DNA from: Rhodoferax saidenbachensis
GTDB lineage: Bacteria > Pseudomonadota > Gammaproteobacteria > Burkholderiales > Burkholderiaceae_C
Assembly: GCF_001955715.1 (NCBI RefSeq)
Contig: NZ_CP019239.1
Span: 4,200,856 to 4,264,855 of the forward strand
DNA: 64,000 nucleotides
Direction: 5' to 3'
In this document: one piece after another, positions 1 through 7,989 of the stretch
Position numbering within the stretch: position 1 is the first letter of the stretch
How the letters are laid out: each line of letters opens with the position of its first letter
Notes under the pieces: model-generated
Seen by the model: only the letters and a program-made list of their open reading frames with translations
What the model was told of the DNA's origin: nothing
Databases searched by the model: none
Made by a program: the position numbers and the translations under genes

Positions 1-239
1 TCACGCTCTTGCGTCAGGCGGATCTTCTTGCCGTTGATGATCAGCGTATTGCCTTCCACCGACACGGTGCCCTTGAAGCGGCCGTGCACGCTGTCGTACT
101 GCAGCATGTACGCCAGGTACTCGGGCTCCAGCAGGTCGTTGATGCCAACCACTTCAATGTCGCTGAAGTTTTGAATAGCAGAGCGCAGTACGTTGCGTCC
201 GATGCGGCCAAAGCCGTTGATACCGATCTTGATAGTCAT
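1..239 (-). CDS. gap: Type I glyceraldehyde-3-phosphate dehydrogenase (N-terminal part, cut by window edge)
   Basis: Cytoplasmic enzyme that interconverts glyceraldehyde-3-phosphate and 1,3-bisphosphoglycerate in glycolysis and gluconeogenesis. Only the first 79 codons are in the window. The protein opens [19 protein letters not shown], the NAD-binding Rossmann start of this family (GFGRIG), and continues with a typical [10 protein letters not shown] segment. The ATG at 239 has a GGAG ribosome site close upstream. It lies about 100 nt downstream of tkt on the same strand, a common pairing for central carbon enzymes in betaproteobacteria. The catalytic Cys region lies outside the window. Confidence 0.93.
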   Translation of the reverse strand, partial: MTIKIGINGFGRIGRNVLRSAIQNFSDIEVVGINDLLEPEYLAYMLQYDSVHGRFKGTVSVEGNTLIINGKKIRLTQER

Positions 240-275
240 GGTTTGCTCCTAAATATAAAACCCAAATCTTCAACG

Positions 276-335
276 CCGTTCACCCTGAGCCTGTCGAAGG
301 GCTCGCGAGGGCTTCGACAGGCTCAGCCCGAACGG
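276..335. repeat. REP-like palindrome between tkt and gap
   Basis: A near-perfect inverted repeat with arms built on CCTGAGCCTGTCGAAGG and CTTCGACAGGCTCAG, ending in CCGTTC and GAACGG. It can fold into one long hairpin in the tkt-gap intergenic RNA. Palindromes with this core are widespread dispersed REP sequences in bacteria. A related copy is at 16871-16951. Confidence 0.8.
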
Positions 336-337
336 TT

Positions 338-2407
338 TTATTTGCTCAAAACTTTTTGCACGGTTTCTGCCACGTTCTCGGGCGTGAAACCAAAGTGCTT
401 GAACAGTACCGGCGCGGGGGCGGACTCACCGAAGGTGTCCAGACCGACCACGGCCGACACGCCGTATTTCCACCAACCGTCGGTCGAACCCATTTCCACC
501 GCGATGCGGGGCACACCGGCCGGCAACACTTCCGCCTTGTAGGCAGCAGTTTGTTGGTCAAATGTGGTGGTAGACGGCATGGAAACTACGCGAACAGCTA
601 TCTTTTTGGTAGCGAGCAGCTCTTGCGCCTTGAGTGCCAGTTGCACTTCGGAGCCGGTGGCGATGATGACCGCCTGCGCCTTTTTCTTCAGGCCTACTTC
701 CGATGGCTCGGACAACACGTAGGCACCCTTGCTGATCGCGTCGATGCCGCTGGCGTCAGGTGCTGCAGCGGAGTCGCCCTTGGGTGCGTAGCTGATGTTC
801 TGGCGGCTGAGCAGCAGTGCAGTGGGCTTGGCCTTGTTTTGCAACGCCACGGTCCAGGCCACGGCGGTTTCGGCCGTATCGCCCGGACGCCACACGTCCA
901 GGTTGGGGATCAAACGCAGGCTGGCGGCGTGTTCGACAGACTGGTGGGTCGGGCCGTCTTCGCCCAGGCCGATGGAGTCGTGCGTGAACACATGCACCAC
1001 GCGAATCTTCATCAGCGCGGCCATACGGATGGCGTTGCGGCTGTAGTCGCTGAAGGTCAGGAAGGTACCACCGTAGGGGATGAAACCACCGTGCAGGGCC
1101 ACGCCGTTCATGATGGCGGCCATGCCGAATTCGCGCACGCCGTAGTTGATGTGGCGGCCGCCCTGGCCGGCTTCGTTCTTGACCACCCCGCCGGTCAGCG
1201 CGTCAAAGCGCAACTGGGGCGTGCTCTTGGTGTTGGTGAGGTTGGAACCGGTCAAATCGGCAGAGCCACCCAGCAGCTCGGGCAGTGCAGCGGTGAAGGA
1301 CTCCAGCGCCAGCTGGCTGGCCTTGCGGCTGGCCACTGTCTCGGCCTTCTGGTGCGCGCCGATCACGGTGTCCACCGCGGTCTGCACAAAGTTCTTGGGC
1401 AGGTCGCCCTTCATGCGGCGCAGCAGTTCCTTGGCCAGCTCGGGGTAGGCGGCTTTGTAGGCGGCAAATTGCACGTTCCAGGCGGCTTCAGCGGCCTTGC
1501 CTTTTTCCTTGGCGTCCCAGTCGGCGTAGATTTCCTTGGGGATCACGAACGGGGCAGAGTCCCAGCCCAGCGCGGCGCGCGTGAGCTTGATTTCTTCGGC
1601 ACCAAGAGGCTCGCCGTGGGCCTTGGAGGTGTTGGCGCGGTTCGGGCTGCCTTTGCCGATGTGGGTCTTGCAGATGATCAGCGTGGGGTGTTCGGTCTGC
1701 AGCTTGGCTTCGGCAATCGCTTTGGACACGGCGGCTGCGTCGTGGCCGTCGATCGGGCCAATCACGTTCCAACCGTAGGCCACAAAACGCAGCGCGGTGT
1801 TGTCAGCAAACCAGGGTGCGACCTGGCCGTCGATGGAGATGCCGTTGTCGTCGTACAGCGCGATCAGCTTGTTGAGCTTCCAGGCGCCAGCCAGCGACGC
1901 GGCTTCGTGGCTGATGCCTTCCATCAGGCAGCCATCGCCCAGCATCACGTAGGTGTGGTGGTCAACAACGTTGTGGCCTTCGCGGTTGAATTCACTGGCC
2001 AGCAGCTTCTCGGCCAGCGCCATGCCCACGGCATTGGTGATGCCCTGGCCCAGCGGGCCGGTGGTGGTTTCCACGCCGGGGGTGATGCCGAACTCGGGGT
2101 GGCCGGCGGTCTTGCTGTGCAGCTGGCGGAAGTTCTTCAGCTCAGACATCGGCAGCTTGTAGCCGGTCAGGTGCAAGAGCGCGTAAATCAGCATGGAGCC
2201 GTGGCCGTTGGACAGCACAAAACGGTCGCGGTTCAGCCACAGGGGGTTGGTCGGGTTGTGGCTCAGGTGCTCACCCCACAGGGCCACTGCCATGTCGGCC
2301 ATGCCCATGGGGGCGCCAGGGTGGCCGGAGTTGGCTTGTTGCACTGCGTCCATTGCCAGGGCGCGGATGGCGTTGGCCATTTGGGGGGTGTTTTGCGTGG
2401 GGGCCAT
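338..2407 (-). CDS. tkt: Transketolase
   Basis: Thiamine-diphosphate enzyme that moves two-carbon ketol units between sugar phosphates in the pentose phosphate and Calvin pathways. The length of 689 aa is normal. It has the N-terminal signature [14 protein letters not shown] (about residues 27-40), the ThDP/Mg motif GDGCLMEG (about 157-164), the pyrimidine-domain stretch [14 protein letters not shown] in the middle, and a C-terminal transketolase domain ending [11 protein letters not shown]...[12 protein letters not shown]. The ATG at 2407 is used. Transcription continues towards gap, with a REP palindrome in between. Confidence 0.97.
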   Translation of the reverse strand: MAPTQNTPQMANAIRALAMDAVQQANSGHPGAPMGMADMAVALWGEHLSHNPTNPLWLNRDRFVLSNGHGSMLIYALLHLTGYKLPMSELKNFRQLHSKTAGHPEFGITPGVETTTGPLGQGITNAVGMALAEKLLASEFNREGHNVVDHHTYVMLGDGCLMEGISHEAASLAGAWKLNKLIALYDDNGISIDGQVAPWFADNTALRFVAYGWNVIGPIDGHDAAAVSKAIAEAKLQTEHPTLIICKTHIGKGSPNRANTSKAHGEPLGAEEIKLTRAALGWDSAPFVIPKEIYADWDAKEKGKAAEAAWNVQFAAYKAAYPELAKELLRRMKGDLPKNFVQTAVDTVIGAHQKAETVASRKASQLALESFTAALPELLGGSADLTGSNLTNTKSTPQLRFDALTGGVVKNEAGQGGRHINYGVREFGMAAIMNGVALHGGFIPYGGTFLTFSDYSRNAIRMAALMKIRVVHVFTHDSIGLGEDGPTHQSVEHAASLRLIPNLDVWRPGDTAETAVAWTVALQNKAKPTALLLSRQNISYAPKGDSAAAPDASGIDAISKGAYVLSEPSEVGLKKKAQAVIIATGSEVQLALKAQELLATKKIAVRVVSMPSTTTFDQQTAAYKAEVLPAGVPRIAVEMGSTDGWWKYGVSAVVGLDTFGESAPAPVLFKHFGFTPENVAETVQKVLSK

Positions 2408-2582
2408 GGGGCGAGCGACTCCGGGGTAAAGAAAGAGGGGGCTGGGGGAAACCCGGCATTTTACCGGCCCCCGGGGAAAGGGCTTGCGAGCCCGGCGTCT
2501 ACAGGTATGCCCGCAGTGTTACCCAGCGCACAGACCGCTGGGCGTAGGGTGCGCACACTGCAGGCAACTTCTGGAGTCCCAC

Positions 2583-2804
2583 ATGAACACTATCAAACTG
2601 GCCGCCCTGGCCCTGATCGCTGCTGGCGTACTGGCCCTGGCCTACGGCAGCTTCACTTACACCAAGGAAACCCATGACGTGAAGCTTGGCCCCGTCCAAC
2701 TGTCCGTGAAAGAAAAAGAGACCGTGAACGTGCCCGTCTGGGCTGGCGTCGGTGCCATCGTGGTGGGTGCAGCGCTCCTGGTGATGGGCACCAAAAAGGG
2801 CTGA
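2583..2804 (+). CDS. Small two-TM inner-membrane protein
   Basis: A 73-aa protein I cannot assign to a named function. Two hydrophobic helices (about residues 5-21 and 51-67) flank a charged loop containing KETHDVKLGPVQLSVKEKE, so it is probably an inner-membrane hairpin protein with the loop on the periplasmic side. It resembles small DUF3185-type proteins of proteobacteria. The ATG at 2583 is preceded by GGAG and gives a clean N-terminal membrane segment; the open frame runs further upstream, but that extension is Cys/Arg-rich and unlikely. It diverges from tkt. Confidence 0.72.
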   Translation: MNTIKLAALALIAAGVLALAYGSFTYTKETHDVKLGPVQLSVKEKETVNVPVWAGVGAIVVGAALLVMGTKKG

Positions 2805-2830
2805 TCGGCCAAGGGCTGCACCGGCTTTTT

Positions 2831-2887
2831 GCTCATTTATTGATAGCTGCTTGCGCAATGGATACGGGCGCAAGTGGCCGATTTAGG
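2831..2887 (+). repeat. Element A, copy 1 (intergenic)
   Basis: Contains the core GATAGCTGCTTGCGCA followed by ATACGGGCGC and GGCC. It lies in the gap before the glutathione transferase gene. One of 14 copies of the same 50-60 bp element recognised in this window. Confidence 0.8.
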
Positions 2888-2936
2888 CATTTATCGTCTA
2901 CCATGCGCACGACGCCCTCAACGCGGGTCATCGCCC

Positions 2937-3617
2937 ATGCAACTCTATTCATCCGCCCTCAGTCTGTTCTCCCGCAAAGTGGAAATCGCGCTGGCCGAAA
3001 AAGGCCTGGCGTTTGACCGTGTGATGGTGCCCTTTACCCAGACCGTGGGCTACAGCCCCAAGCACCCCGAGGTGCTGGCCATCAACCCCAAGGGCCAGGT
3101 ACCGGTGCTGATCGACGGCGACCTCAAGCTGTACGACTCCACCGTCATCCTCGAATACCTGGAAGACGCCTACCCCACACCGGCGCTGTACCACGCCAGC
3201 CCAGGCGGCCGCGCGCAGTGCCGTCTGTGGGACGTCTATGCCGATGAAATCTTGCTGGCACCCGTGCGCGCCCTGATGCACCGCACCGGCCCGCGCCCGG
3301 CCGACCCACAATGCTGGCTGGATCTGGAAGCGGCGGCAGAGGTGGCAAAGGGGCAGATCGCCCAGCACTTCACCCACATCGACCAGCAGTTGGCCGGCAA
3401 GGCTTATTTATGCGGCACGTTCAGCGTGGCCGACATTGCGATGTTTGTGACGGTGCTGTACAGCCAGCGCCTGGGCGGGCCGTCGATCAAAGGGCATGCG
3501 GCGCTGCATGCCTGGTACAGCGGGCTGGAATTACGCGCGGCGTTTGCGCGTGTGGTGGACGAGATTGCAGCGGCGGACCGGGCGCTGTCCGTGCCGGTCG
3601 ACGGGGCGTATGCCTAG
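2937..3617 (+). CDS. Glutathione S-transferase family protein
   Basis: A 226-aa soluble GST-fold protein. The N-terminal thioredoxin-like domain begins MQLYSSALSLFSRKVEIAL, with Ser residues at the usual GSH-activating position, and has the cis-Pro segment GQVPVLIDGD and the following YDSTVILEYLE (Glu/Ser contacts to glutathione). A helical C-terminal domain carries FSVADIAMFVTVLY. This layout resembles stringent-starvation-like or Beta-class GSTs. The ATG at 2937 is chosen because it starts exactly at the first beta strand. Substrate unknown. Element A copy 1 lies just upstream. Confidence 0.88.
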   Translation: MQLYSSALSLFSRKVEIALAEKGLAFDRVMVPFTQTVGYSPKHPEVLAINPKGQVPVLIDGDLKLYDSTVILEYLEDAYPTPALYHASPGGRAQCRLWDVYADEILLAPVRALMHRTGPRPADPQCWLDLEAAAEVAKGQIAQHFTHIDQQLAGKAYLCGTFSVADIAMFVTVLYSQRLGGPSIKGHAALHAWYSGLELRAAFARVVDEIAAADRALSVPVDGAYA

Positions 3618-3720
3618 CGCCCAGGCGACGTACGCACAACCGGCAAGAACCGTCGCGGCAACTATTGCGGTTTCTCTGCCCTTCTCATATGTAGTCGTGC
3701 AATTTAACGTTTAAGTTGCG

Positions 3721-4173
3721 TCATGGACGTTCTGACCAAGCACGCATCAGGTCGTCAAAGGATTCCGGGTTACCTGGGTATTGAAGCGTGCCGTCTTCGA
3801 TGTCAAACCACGTCTGTTTGCTGCCAACCCAGATGTGTCCAACCGGTTTCAAACCACGCGTATCGCGCAGGGTGCCTGGTTTGATGCTCAGGAGCTGGGT
3901 CTGACCGACCGTCGTGTGGAATAAGCGCGTGCCACAGTCGGGGCAAAACTGACACGACATTTTTCGCCCTGATGGCATGGTGCGAATCCATTCTTTCACC
4001 GCCCCCGATGCCAGCTCTACCACAGGCTCTTTTACCCACAGTGCCATGCCAAATGCGCTGCTGGATTGACGCTGACATTCGGTGCAATGGCACGCAAATA
4101 AAGTCGCAGCCACACCCGTCACGCGGTATACGACGGCCCCGCACTGGCAATGCCCCTCAAACACTTGTCGCAT
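3721..4173 (-). CDS. GFA/CENP-V domain protein (glutathione-dependent formaldehyde-activating enzyme family)
   Basis: A 150-aa zinc protein of the GFA superfamily. The expected cysteine sets are present: GHCQCGAV near the N-terminus, ACHCTECQR, and FCPDCGTR, which bind a structural and a functional zinc. Family members have been linked to glutathione/formaldehyde adducts, but most, including this one, have no proven substrate. The ATG at 4173 is preferred to a TTG one codon upstream. It is the last of three small same-strand genes (VOC, GNAT, GFA). Confidence 0.85.
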   Translation of the reverse strand: MRQVFEGHCQCGAVVYRVTGVAATLFACHCTECQRQSSSAFGMALWVKEPVVELASGAVKEWIRTMPSGRKMSCQFCPDCGTRLFHTTVGQTQLLSIKPGTLRDTRGLKPVGHIWVGSKQTWFDIEDGTLQYPGNPESFDDLMRAWSERP

Positions 4174-4231
4174 CAAAAATCTCTGGGTTGAATCGTCGCC
4201 GGATTATGGCCTTTCCAAAGCCAACAGGCGC

Positions 4232-4519
4232 CTAGCGCAGCACGTCGCGGATGGAGGCGTCCTTGTCGAACTGCGCCTTGGCAAACGGGCACAGCGGGAC
4301 CACCTTGGTGCCTGTGCTGCGGGCCCATTCAATCAACGCCGCGAGCAACTTCTTGCCGACGCCCTGGCCACTCAAAGACGCATCGACCTCTGTGTGGTCA
4401 ATGATGATCAGCGTCGCGTTGGTACGGCTGTAGCTCATCTCGGCCACGCGCTGACCGTCCTTCTGGACAAAAAAGGCCCCCTTGGCAGCGGCTTCTTCGT
4501 GTTCGATTGCATATTCCAT
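4232..4519 (-). CDS. Small GNAT-type N-acetyltransferase
   Basis: A 95-aa one-domain acetyltransferase of the short YjdJ-like type. The acetyl-CoA loop reads SGQGVGKKLLAALIEWAR (about residues 49-66), preceded by the strand LIIIDHTEVD and followed by KVVPLCPFAKAQF, the usual ending of this subfamily. Likely acetyl-CoA-dependent, with unknown acceptor. It sits between the VOC and GFA genes on the same strand, with short gaps. Confidence 0.85.
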   Translation of the reverse strand: MEYAIEHEEAAAKGAFFVQKDGQRVAEMSYSRTNATLIIIDHTEVDASLSGQGVGKKLLAALIEWARSTGTKVVPLCPFAKAQFDKDASIRDVLR

Positions 4520-4573
4520 GGGTTCAGAGTGGATAGGGTTGCGGATGGTGCAGCATAACGCGCAAGCGCGGCG

Positions 4574-4999
4574 TCAAGGCGTATCGGCGAGGCTTGGGCC
4601 TTTGAGCTCGATGGTATTTCCGTCCGGGTCATCGAAGTACAAAGAGAAACCTTCTCCTTCGGCGCCGAAGTTGCTTGTTGCCGGTCCGTGCGGCGTGATG
4701 CCGTTTTGCCCCAGATGGCGCACGATGGACTCCTCCACAAACGGGGCTATGCGCAGACACAGGTGGTCGACGTTTTTGCCTTCCGCACCAGCGGCCACGC
4801 CACCCGCGCGGCCGAGTTTTCCATCCACGGAAATCAGATCGACCATGGACGTCCCTACACGGATGTGTATCAGCCCCAGGTCGTCTCTGCGGCGCACCAC
4901 CGCACAACCCAAAACGGTTTCATAAAAAGCAATGCTGCGCTGAAGATCGCGCACGCGGAAAACCAGATGGTCAATGCGCTGGATGGAGAAGGGAACCAT
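4574..4999 (-). CDS. VOC-family (glyoxalase/dioxygenase fold) protein
   Basis: A 141-aa vicinal-oxygen-chelate protein. It shows the two beta-alpha-beta-beta-beta modules: IDHLVFRVRDLQRSIAFYETVLG (written here as IDHLVFRVRDL plus SIAFYETVLG) and a second half with VDHLCLRI and FDDPDGNTIELKG. The metal-ligand positions His10 (in IDHL), His in VDHLCL and Glu in TIELKG are all present, so it is probably an active metalloenzyme. Substrate unknown. ATG at 4999. Confidence 0.87.
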   Translation of the reverse strand: MVPFSIQRIDHLVFRVRDLQRSIAFYETVLGCAVVRRRDDLGLIHIRVGTSMVDLISVDGKLGRAGGVAAGAEGKNVDHLCLRIAPFVEESIVRHLGQNGITPHGPATSNFGAEGEGFSLYFDDPDGNTIELKGPSLADTP

Positions 5000-5070
5000 G
5001 TGCTGACGCGTGGAGAAATGGGTGGGTGACGCCTACCGCAATGTATACCGCGCACCCGCTCTTGCAAAAT

Positions 5071-5130
5071 GCTCTGATTTTGATAGCTGTCTGCGCAATC
5101 TGCATGCTGGCTACAGGCCAATTTGATGCC
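5071..5130 (+). repeat. Element A, copy 2 (intergenic)
   Basis: Carries GATAGCTGTCTGCGCA and GGCTACAGGCCAATTTGATG. Over about 60 bp it closely matches the reverse complement of copy 3, which lies inside the MurU-like gene. It occupies the 212-bp gap 5000-5211, where I see no gene. Confidence 0.82.
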
Positions 5131-5211
5131 AATACACCCCAACAAGCAGCTTTCAAGGCTCTGGGCTAAGCTACACGGCCAAGCCTTTTCCCTACCCACT
5201 CCACTGCATCC

Positions 5212-6336
5212 ATGTCCCTGCTCTTCACCCCCCTGACCCTGTCTTCCCCACGCGGCGGCATCACGCTGCCCAACCGCATCGTCGTGGCGCCCATGTGCCA
5301 GTACTCGGCGGTCAACGGCGAGGCGACCGACTGGCATTTGATGCACTGGGCCAACCTGCTCAACAGTGGTGCGGCGCTGTTCACCATCGAAGCCACCGCC
5401 GTGTTGCCCGAAGGGCGCATTACACCGGCTTGCCTGGGCCTGTGGGACGCGGGCACTGAGGCAAAGCTGGCCGACACGCTGGCGCGCGCACGCAAGCTGG
5501 CGCCACAAACCGCGGTGTGTATCCAGCTCGCACACGCCGGGCGCAAGGCGTCAAGCGCGCTGCCCTGGCAGGGCGCGCAACTGCTGTCCAAGGCCGAAGG
5601 CGGCTGGGAAACCTTTGGCCCCAGCGCCACGCCGCATCTGCCGACCGAAGCGCCCCCCACAGCGATGGATGCGGCCGAGCTGGCGCGGGTGCGTGACGCC
5701 TTTGTGCTGGCGGCGCAGCGTGCCGACGCCATGGGCATAGACGCGGTAGAAATCCACGCGGCACACGGCTACCTGCTGCACGAGTTTTTGTCGCCGATTG
5801 CCAACCAACGCACCGATGACTACGGCGGCAGTTTTGAGAACCGCATCCGTTACCCGCTGGAGGTGTTTGCCGCCGTGCGCGCCGCCTTCAAGGGCGTGCT
5901 GGGCCTGCGTATTTCAGCCAGTGACTGGGTCGAAGGCGCGTGGGACGTGGACCAGAGCGCCGAGTTCGCCAAACGCCTCAAGGCATTGGGCGCGGACTTC
6001 ATTCACACCTCGTCCGGCGGCGTGTCGCCGCAGCAAAAGATTGCATTGGGTGCGGGTTACCAGGTGCCTTTTGCGCGACAGGTGCGCCAGACCAGCGACC
6101 TGACCACCATCGCCGTGGGCCTGATCACCGACGCGCACCAGGCCGAGGCGATTTTGCAAAACGGCGATGCCGACCTGATCGCCATGGCGCGGGCCTTTCT
6201 GTACCAGCCGCGCTGGGGTTGGCAGGCCGCTGCCGCACTGGGCGGCGAAGTGGCGGCCAATCCGGTGTACTGGCGCAGCCTGCCGCGCGAGGCTTCGGCC
6301 GTGTTTGGCAAGGCGGCCACGGTGGGCGTGCGCTGA
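5212..6336 (+). CDS. NADH:flavin oxidoreductase, old yellow enzyme (YqjM/xenobiotic reductase type)
   Basis: A 374-aa FMN-dependent ene-reductase TIM barrel. The N-terminus has NRIVVAPMCQYSA, where the Cys is the FMN-modulating residue of YqjM-type enzymes. The substrate-activating pair appears in QLAHAGRKAS and EIHAAHGYLLHEFLSP, followed by NQRTDDYGGSFENRIRYPLE, a hallmark of the class. The C-terminal phosphate-binding region is AVGLITDAHQAEAIL...DLIAMARAFLY. Such enzymes reduce activated C=C bonds of enones, often during electrophile stress. ATG at 5212. Confidence 0.93.
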   Translation: MSLLFTPLTLSSPRGGITLPNRIVVAPMCQYSAVNGEATDWHLMHWANLLNSGAALFTIEATAVLPEGRITPACLGLWDAGTEAKLADTLARARKLAPQTAVCIQLAHAGRKASSALPWQGAQLLSKAEGGWETFGPSATPHLPTEAPPTAMDAAELARVRDAFVLAAQRADAMGIDAVEIHAAHGYLLHEFLSPIANQRTDDYGGSFENRIRYPLEVFAAVRAAFKGVLGLRISASDWVEGAWDVDQSAEFAKRLKALGADFIHTSSGGVSPQQKIALGAGYQVPFARQVRQTSDLTTIAVGLITDAHQAEAILQNGDADLIAMARAFLYQPRWGWQAAAALGGEVAANPVYWRSLPREASAVFGKAATVGVR

Positions 6337-6452
6337 CCCGACGGGCTGACCATCGGCAGCATCGGCTTTACCCCGGATTTACACGCCATAAGGGGCCTGC
6401 GCACGCCCCCCGCTTTTACAATCGCCACCATCATCAACAACGGACGACCGCC

Positions 6453-6500
6453 ATGGACTCTGCAAGTTCCTGGCCTCCGGTTGATCCGGCCAACCACTGA
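6453..6500 (+). CDS. Candidate upstream leader peptide (15 aa)
   Basis: A short frame encodes MDSASSWPPVDPANH in the leader of the Nramp gene. It contains PP and DP motifs, which slow or destabilise ribosomes; MgtL-type magnesium leader peptides also use Pro/Asp-rich stretches. Its last codons and stop form the left arm of the hairpin 6494-6514, the layout expected if ribosome occupancy changes RNA folding. This is inferred from layout only, and I know no named family for it. Confidence 0.45.
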   Translation: MDSASSWPPVDPANH

Positions 6501-6675
6501 CACCGCGTCAGTGGCACGTCCGGTTCGGCGCGGAGGCTTTTCACACCCTTCGTGCCTGGCATGCCAGCGACCCAGCCCTAGCAAACATGGGCTTGGCACG
6601 CGCCCCAGGTATTTCTAAAGTATCTGCACTCCTCTGGAGTGCTTGTGGTGGGCCGCCCTGCGACCCACCGGGGAG
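6494..6675 (+). promoter_or_regulatory. Structured leader of the Nramp-type transporter gene
   Basis: Three hairpins precede the gene: CCACTGA...TCAGTGG (6494-6514, overlapping the uORF stop), GCACTCCTCTGGAGTGC (6626-6642) and GGTGGG...CCCACC (6647-6669). The last abuts the GGGGAG ribosome site at 6670-6675. There is no T-run, so control would be by ribosome-site access or Rho rather than intrinsic termination. The region 6337-6681 holds no other gene that I can support. Confidence 0.5.
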
Positions 6676-6681
6676 ATTTCC

Positions 6682-7959
6682 ATGGTCAAACAAAAAGCCC
6701 AACAATTCATCAACCGGCTGGGCCCCGGCCTGATCACCGGCGCGGCGGACGACGACCCCAGCGGCATCGCCACCTACTCGCAGGCGGGCTCGCAGTTCCG
6801 CTTTGCCATGGTCTGGACGCTGCTGATCACCACGCCGCTGATGATTGGCATCCAGATGCTGTCGGCCCGCATCGGCTGGGTCACAGGCGAAGGCCTGGCG
6901 GCCAATATCAACAAGATGTTTCCACGCTGGCTCACTACCGGCCTGGTCACCTTGCTGGTGGTGGCCAACACCATCAACATCGCGGCCGACATTGGCGCCA
7001 TGGGCGAAGCCCTGCGCCTGCTGGTGGGCGGGCCACTGGCGCTGTATGTGCTGGGTTTTGGCGTGCTGTGCATCTGCACCCAGGTGCTGTTTTCCTACGA
7101 GCGCACGGTGCGCGTGCTGAAGTGGCTGACGCTGACGCTGTTTGCCTATGTCGCGGTGATCCTGACGGTGCGCGTGCCGTGGAAACAGGCGCTGAGCGAG
7201 TCGTTCCAGCCCTGGAACTTTGCGCTGGAACACGCCAGCCTGAAGGACTATGCCGCCATGGTGGTGGCCATGCTGGGCACCACTATCAGCCCCTACCTGT
7301 TCTTCTGGCAGGCCGCGCAAGAGGTGGAGGACAGCAACCGCCGCCCCAACGCCGCCGCGCTCAAGACCCACCCCGACTACGCGGCCGAACACCTGTCGCG
7401 CATCAAGCAGGACACGTTTATCGGCATGGGGTTTTCCAATCTGGTGGCGCTGTGCATCGTGGTGGCCACCGCGGTAACGCTCAACGCGCAGGGCATCACC
7501 AGCATCCAGACCTCATCGCAGGCGGCGGAGGCGCTGCGCCCGGTGGCGGGTGAGTTTGCCTTCCTGATTTTTGCGCTGGGCATTATCGGCACGGGCCTGC
7601 TGGCCGTACCGGTGCTGGCCGGGTCGGCCGCCTATGCCGTGAGTGAGCTGTATGGCTGGAAAGCCAGCCTGGCGCACGGTTTCCGTGAGGCCCGGGGCTT
7701 CTACCTGATCATCATCGCCGCCACCGGCATTGGCACAGTGATCGGCTACCTGGAGGTAGACCCCATCCAGGCACTGGTGTGGAGCGCGATTGTGAATGGC
7801 GTGATCTCGGTGCCCATCATGGCAGCCATGATGCTGGTGGGACAGTCCGAGCGTGTGATGGGCCCACACACCATCTCCCGGCGCCACCGCTTTTTCGGTT
7901 GGGCCGCCACCGGGGTCATGGCGATTGCCGTGGTGGTGATGCTGGGCACCAGCTTTTGA
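6682..7959 (+). CDS. Nramp-family divalent metal transporter, atypical binding-site motifs
   Basis: A 425-aa inner-membrane protein with about 11 hydrophobic helices and the Nramp core repeats. The canonical TM1 metal motif DPGN is replaced by DPSG (in ADDDPSGIATYSQAG), and the canonical TM6 MPH by SPY (in GTTISPYLFFWQA). The thioether and His ligands that select Mn/Fe are therefore absent. This places it among Nramp-related outgroup proteins, some of which move Mg2+; substrate not determined here. The ATG at 6682, preceded by GGGGAG, is chosen over an upstream TTG. Confidence 0.88.
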   Translation: MVKQKAQQFINRLGPGLITGAADDDPSGIATYSQAGSQFRFAMVWTLLITTPLMIGIQMLSARIGWVTGEGLAANINKMFPRWLTTGLVTLLVVANTINIAADIGAMGEALRLLVGGPLALYVLGFGVLCICTQVLFSYERTVRVLKWLTLTLFAYVAVILTVRVPWKQALSESFQPWNFALEHASLKDYAAMVVAMLGTTISPYLFFWQAAQEVEDSNRRPNAAALKTHPDYAAEHLSRIKQDTFIGMGFSNLVALCIVVATAVTLNAQGITSIQTSSQAAEALRPVAGEFAFLIFALGIIGTGLLAVPVLAGSAAYAVSELYGWKASLAHGFREARGFYLIIIAATGIGTVIGYLEVDPIQALVWSAIVNGVISVPIMAAMMLVGQSERVMGPHTISRRHRFFGWAATGVMAIAVVVMLGTSF

Positions 7960-7989
7960 GAGCAGCACCGGCGGGGGCTCGTCAACGCG

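Noticed and set aside
590..640. A stretch in tkt (CAGCTATCTTTTTGGTAGCG) resembling element A
   Set aside because: The encoded segment aligns in length with transketolases lacking any repeat, and the second half of the element is missing; probably chance similarity.
356..2677. A 773-codon open frame antisense to tkt
   Set aside because: Composition is His/Gln/Gly/Val-rich, as expected for the complement of high-GC coding DNA; no domain is recognisable, and tkt on the other strand is unmistakable.
6337..6681. A yybP-ykoY riboswitch before the Nramp gene
   Set aside because: The GGGGAGTAG and GAGACC blocks found before the GDT1 gene are absent here; the leader looks like a different type.
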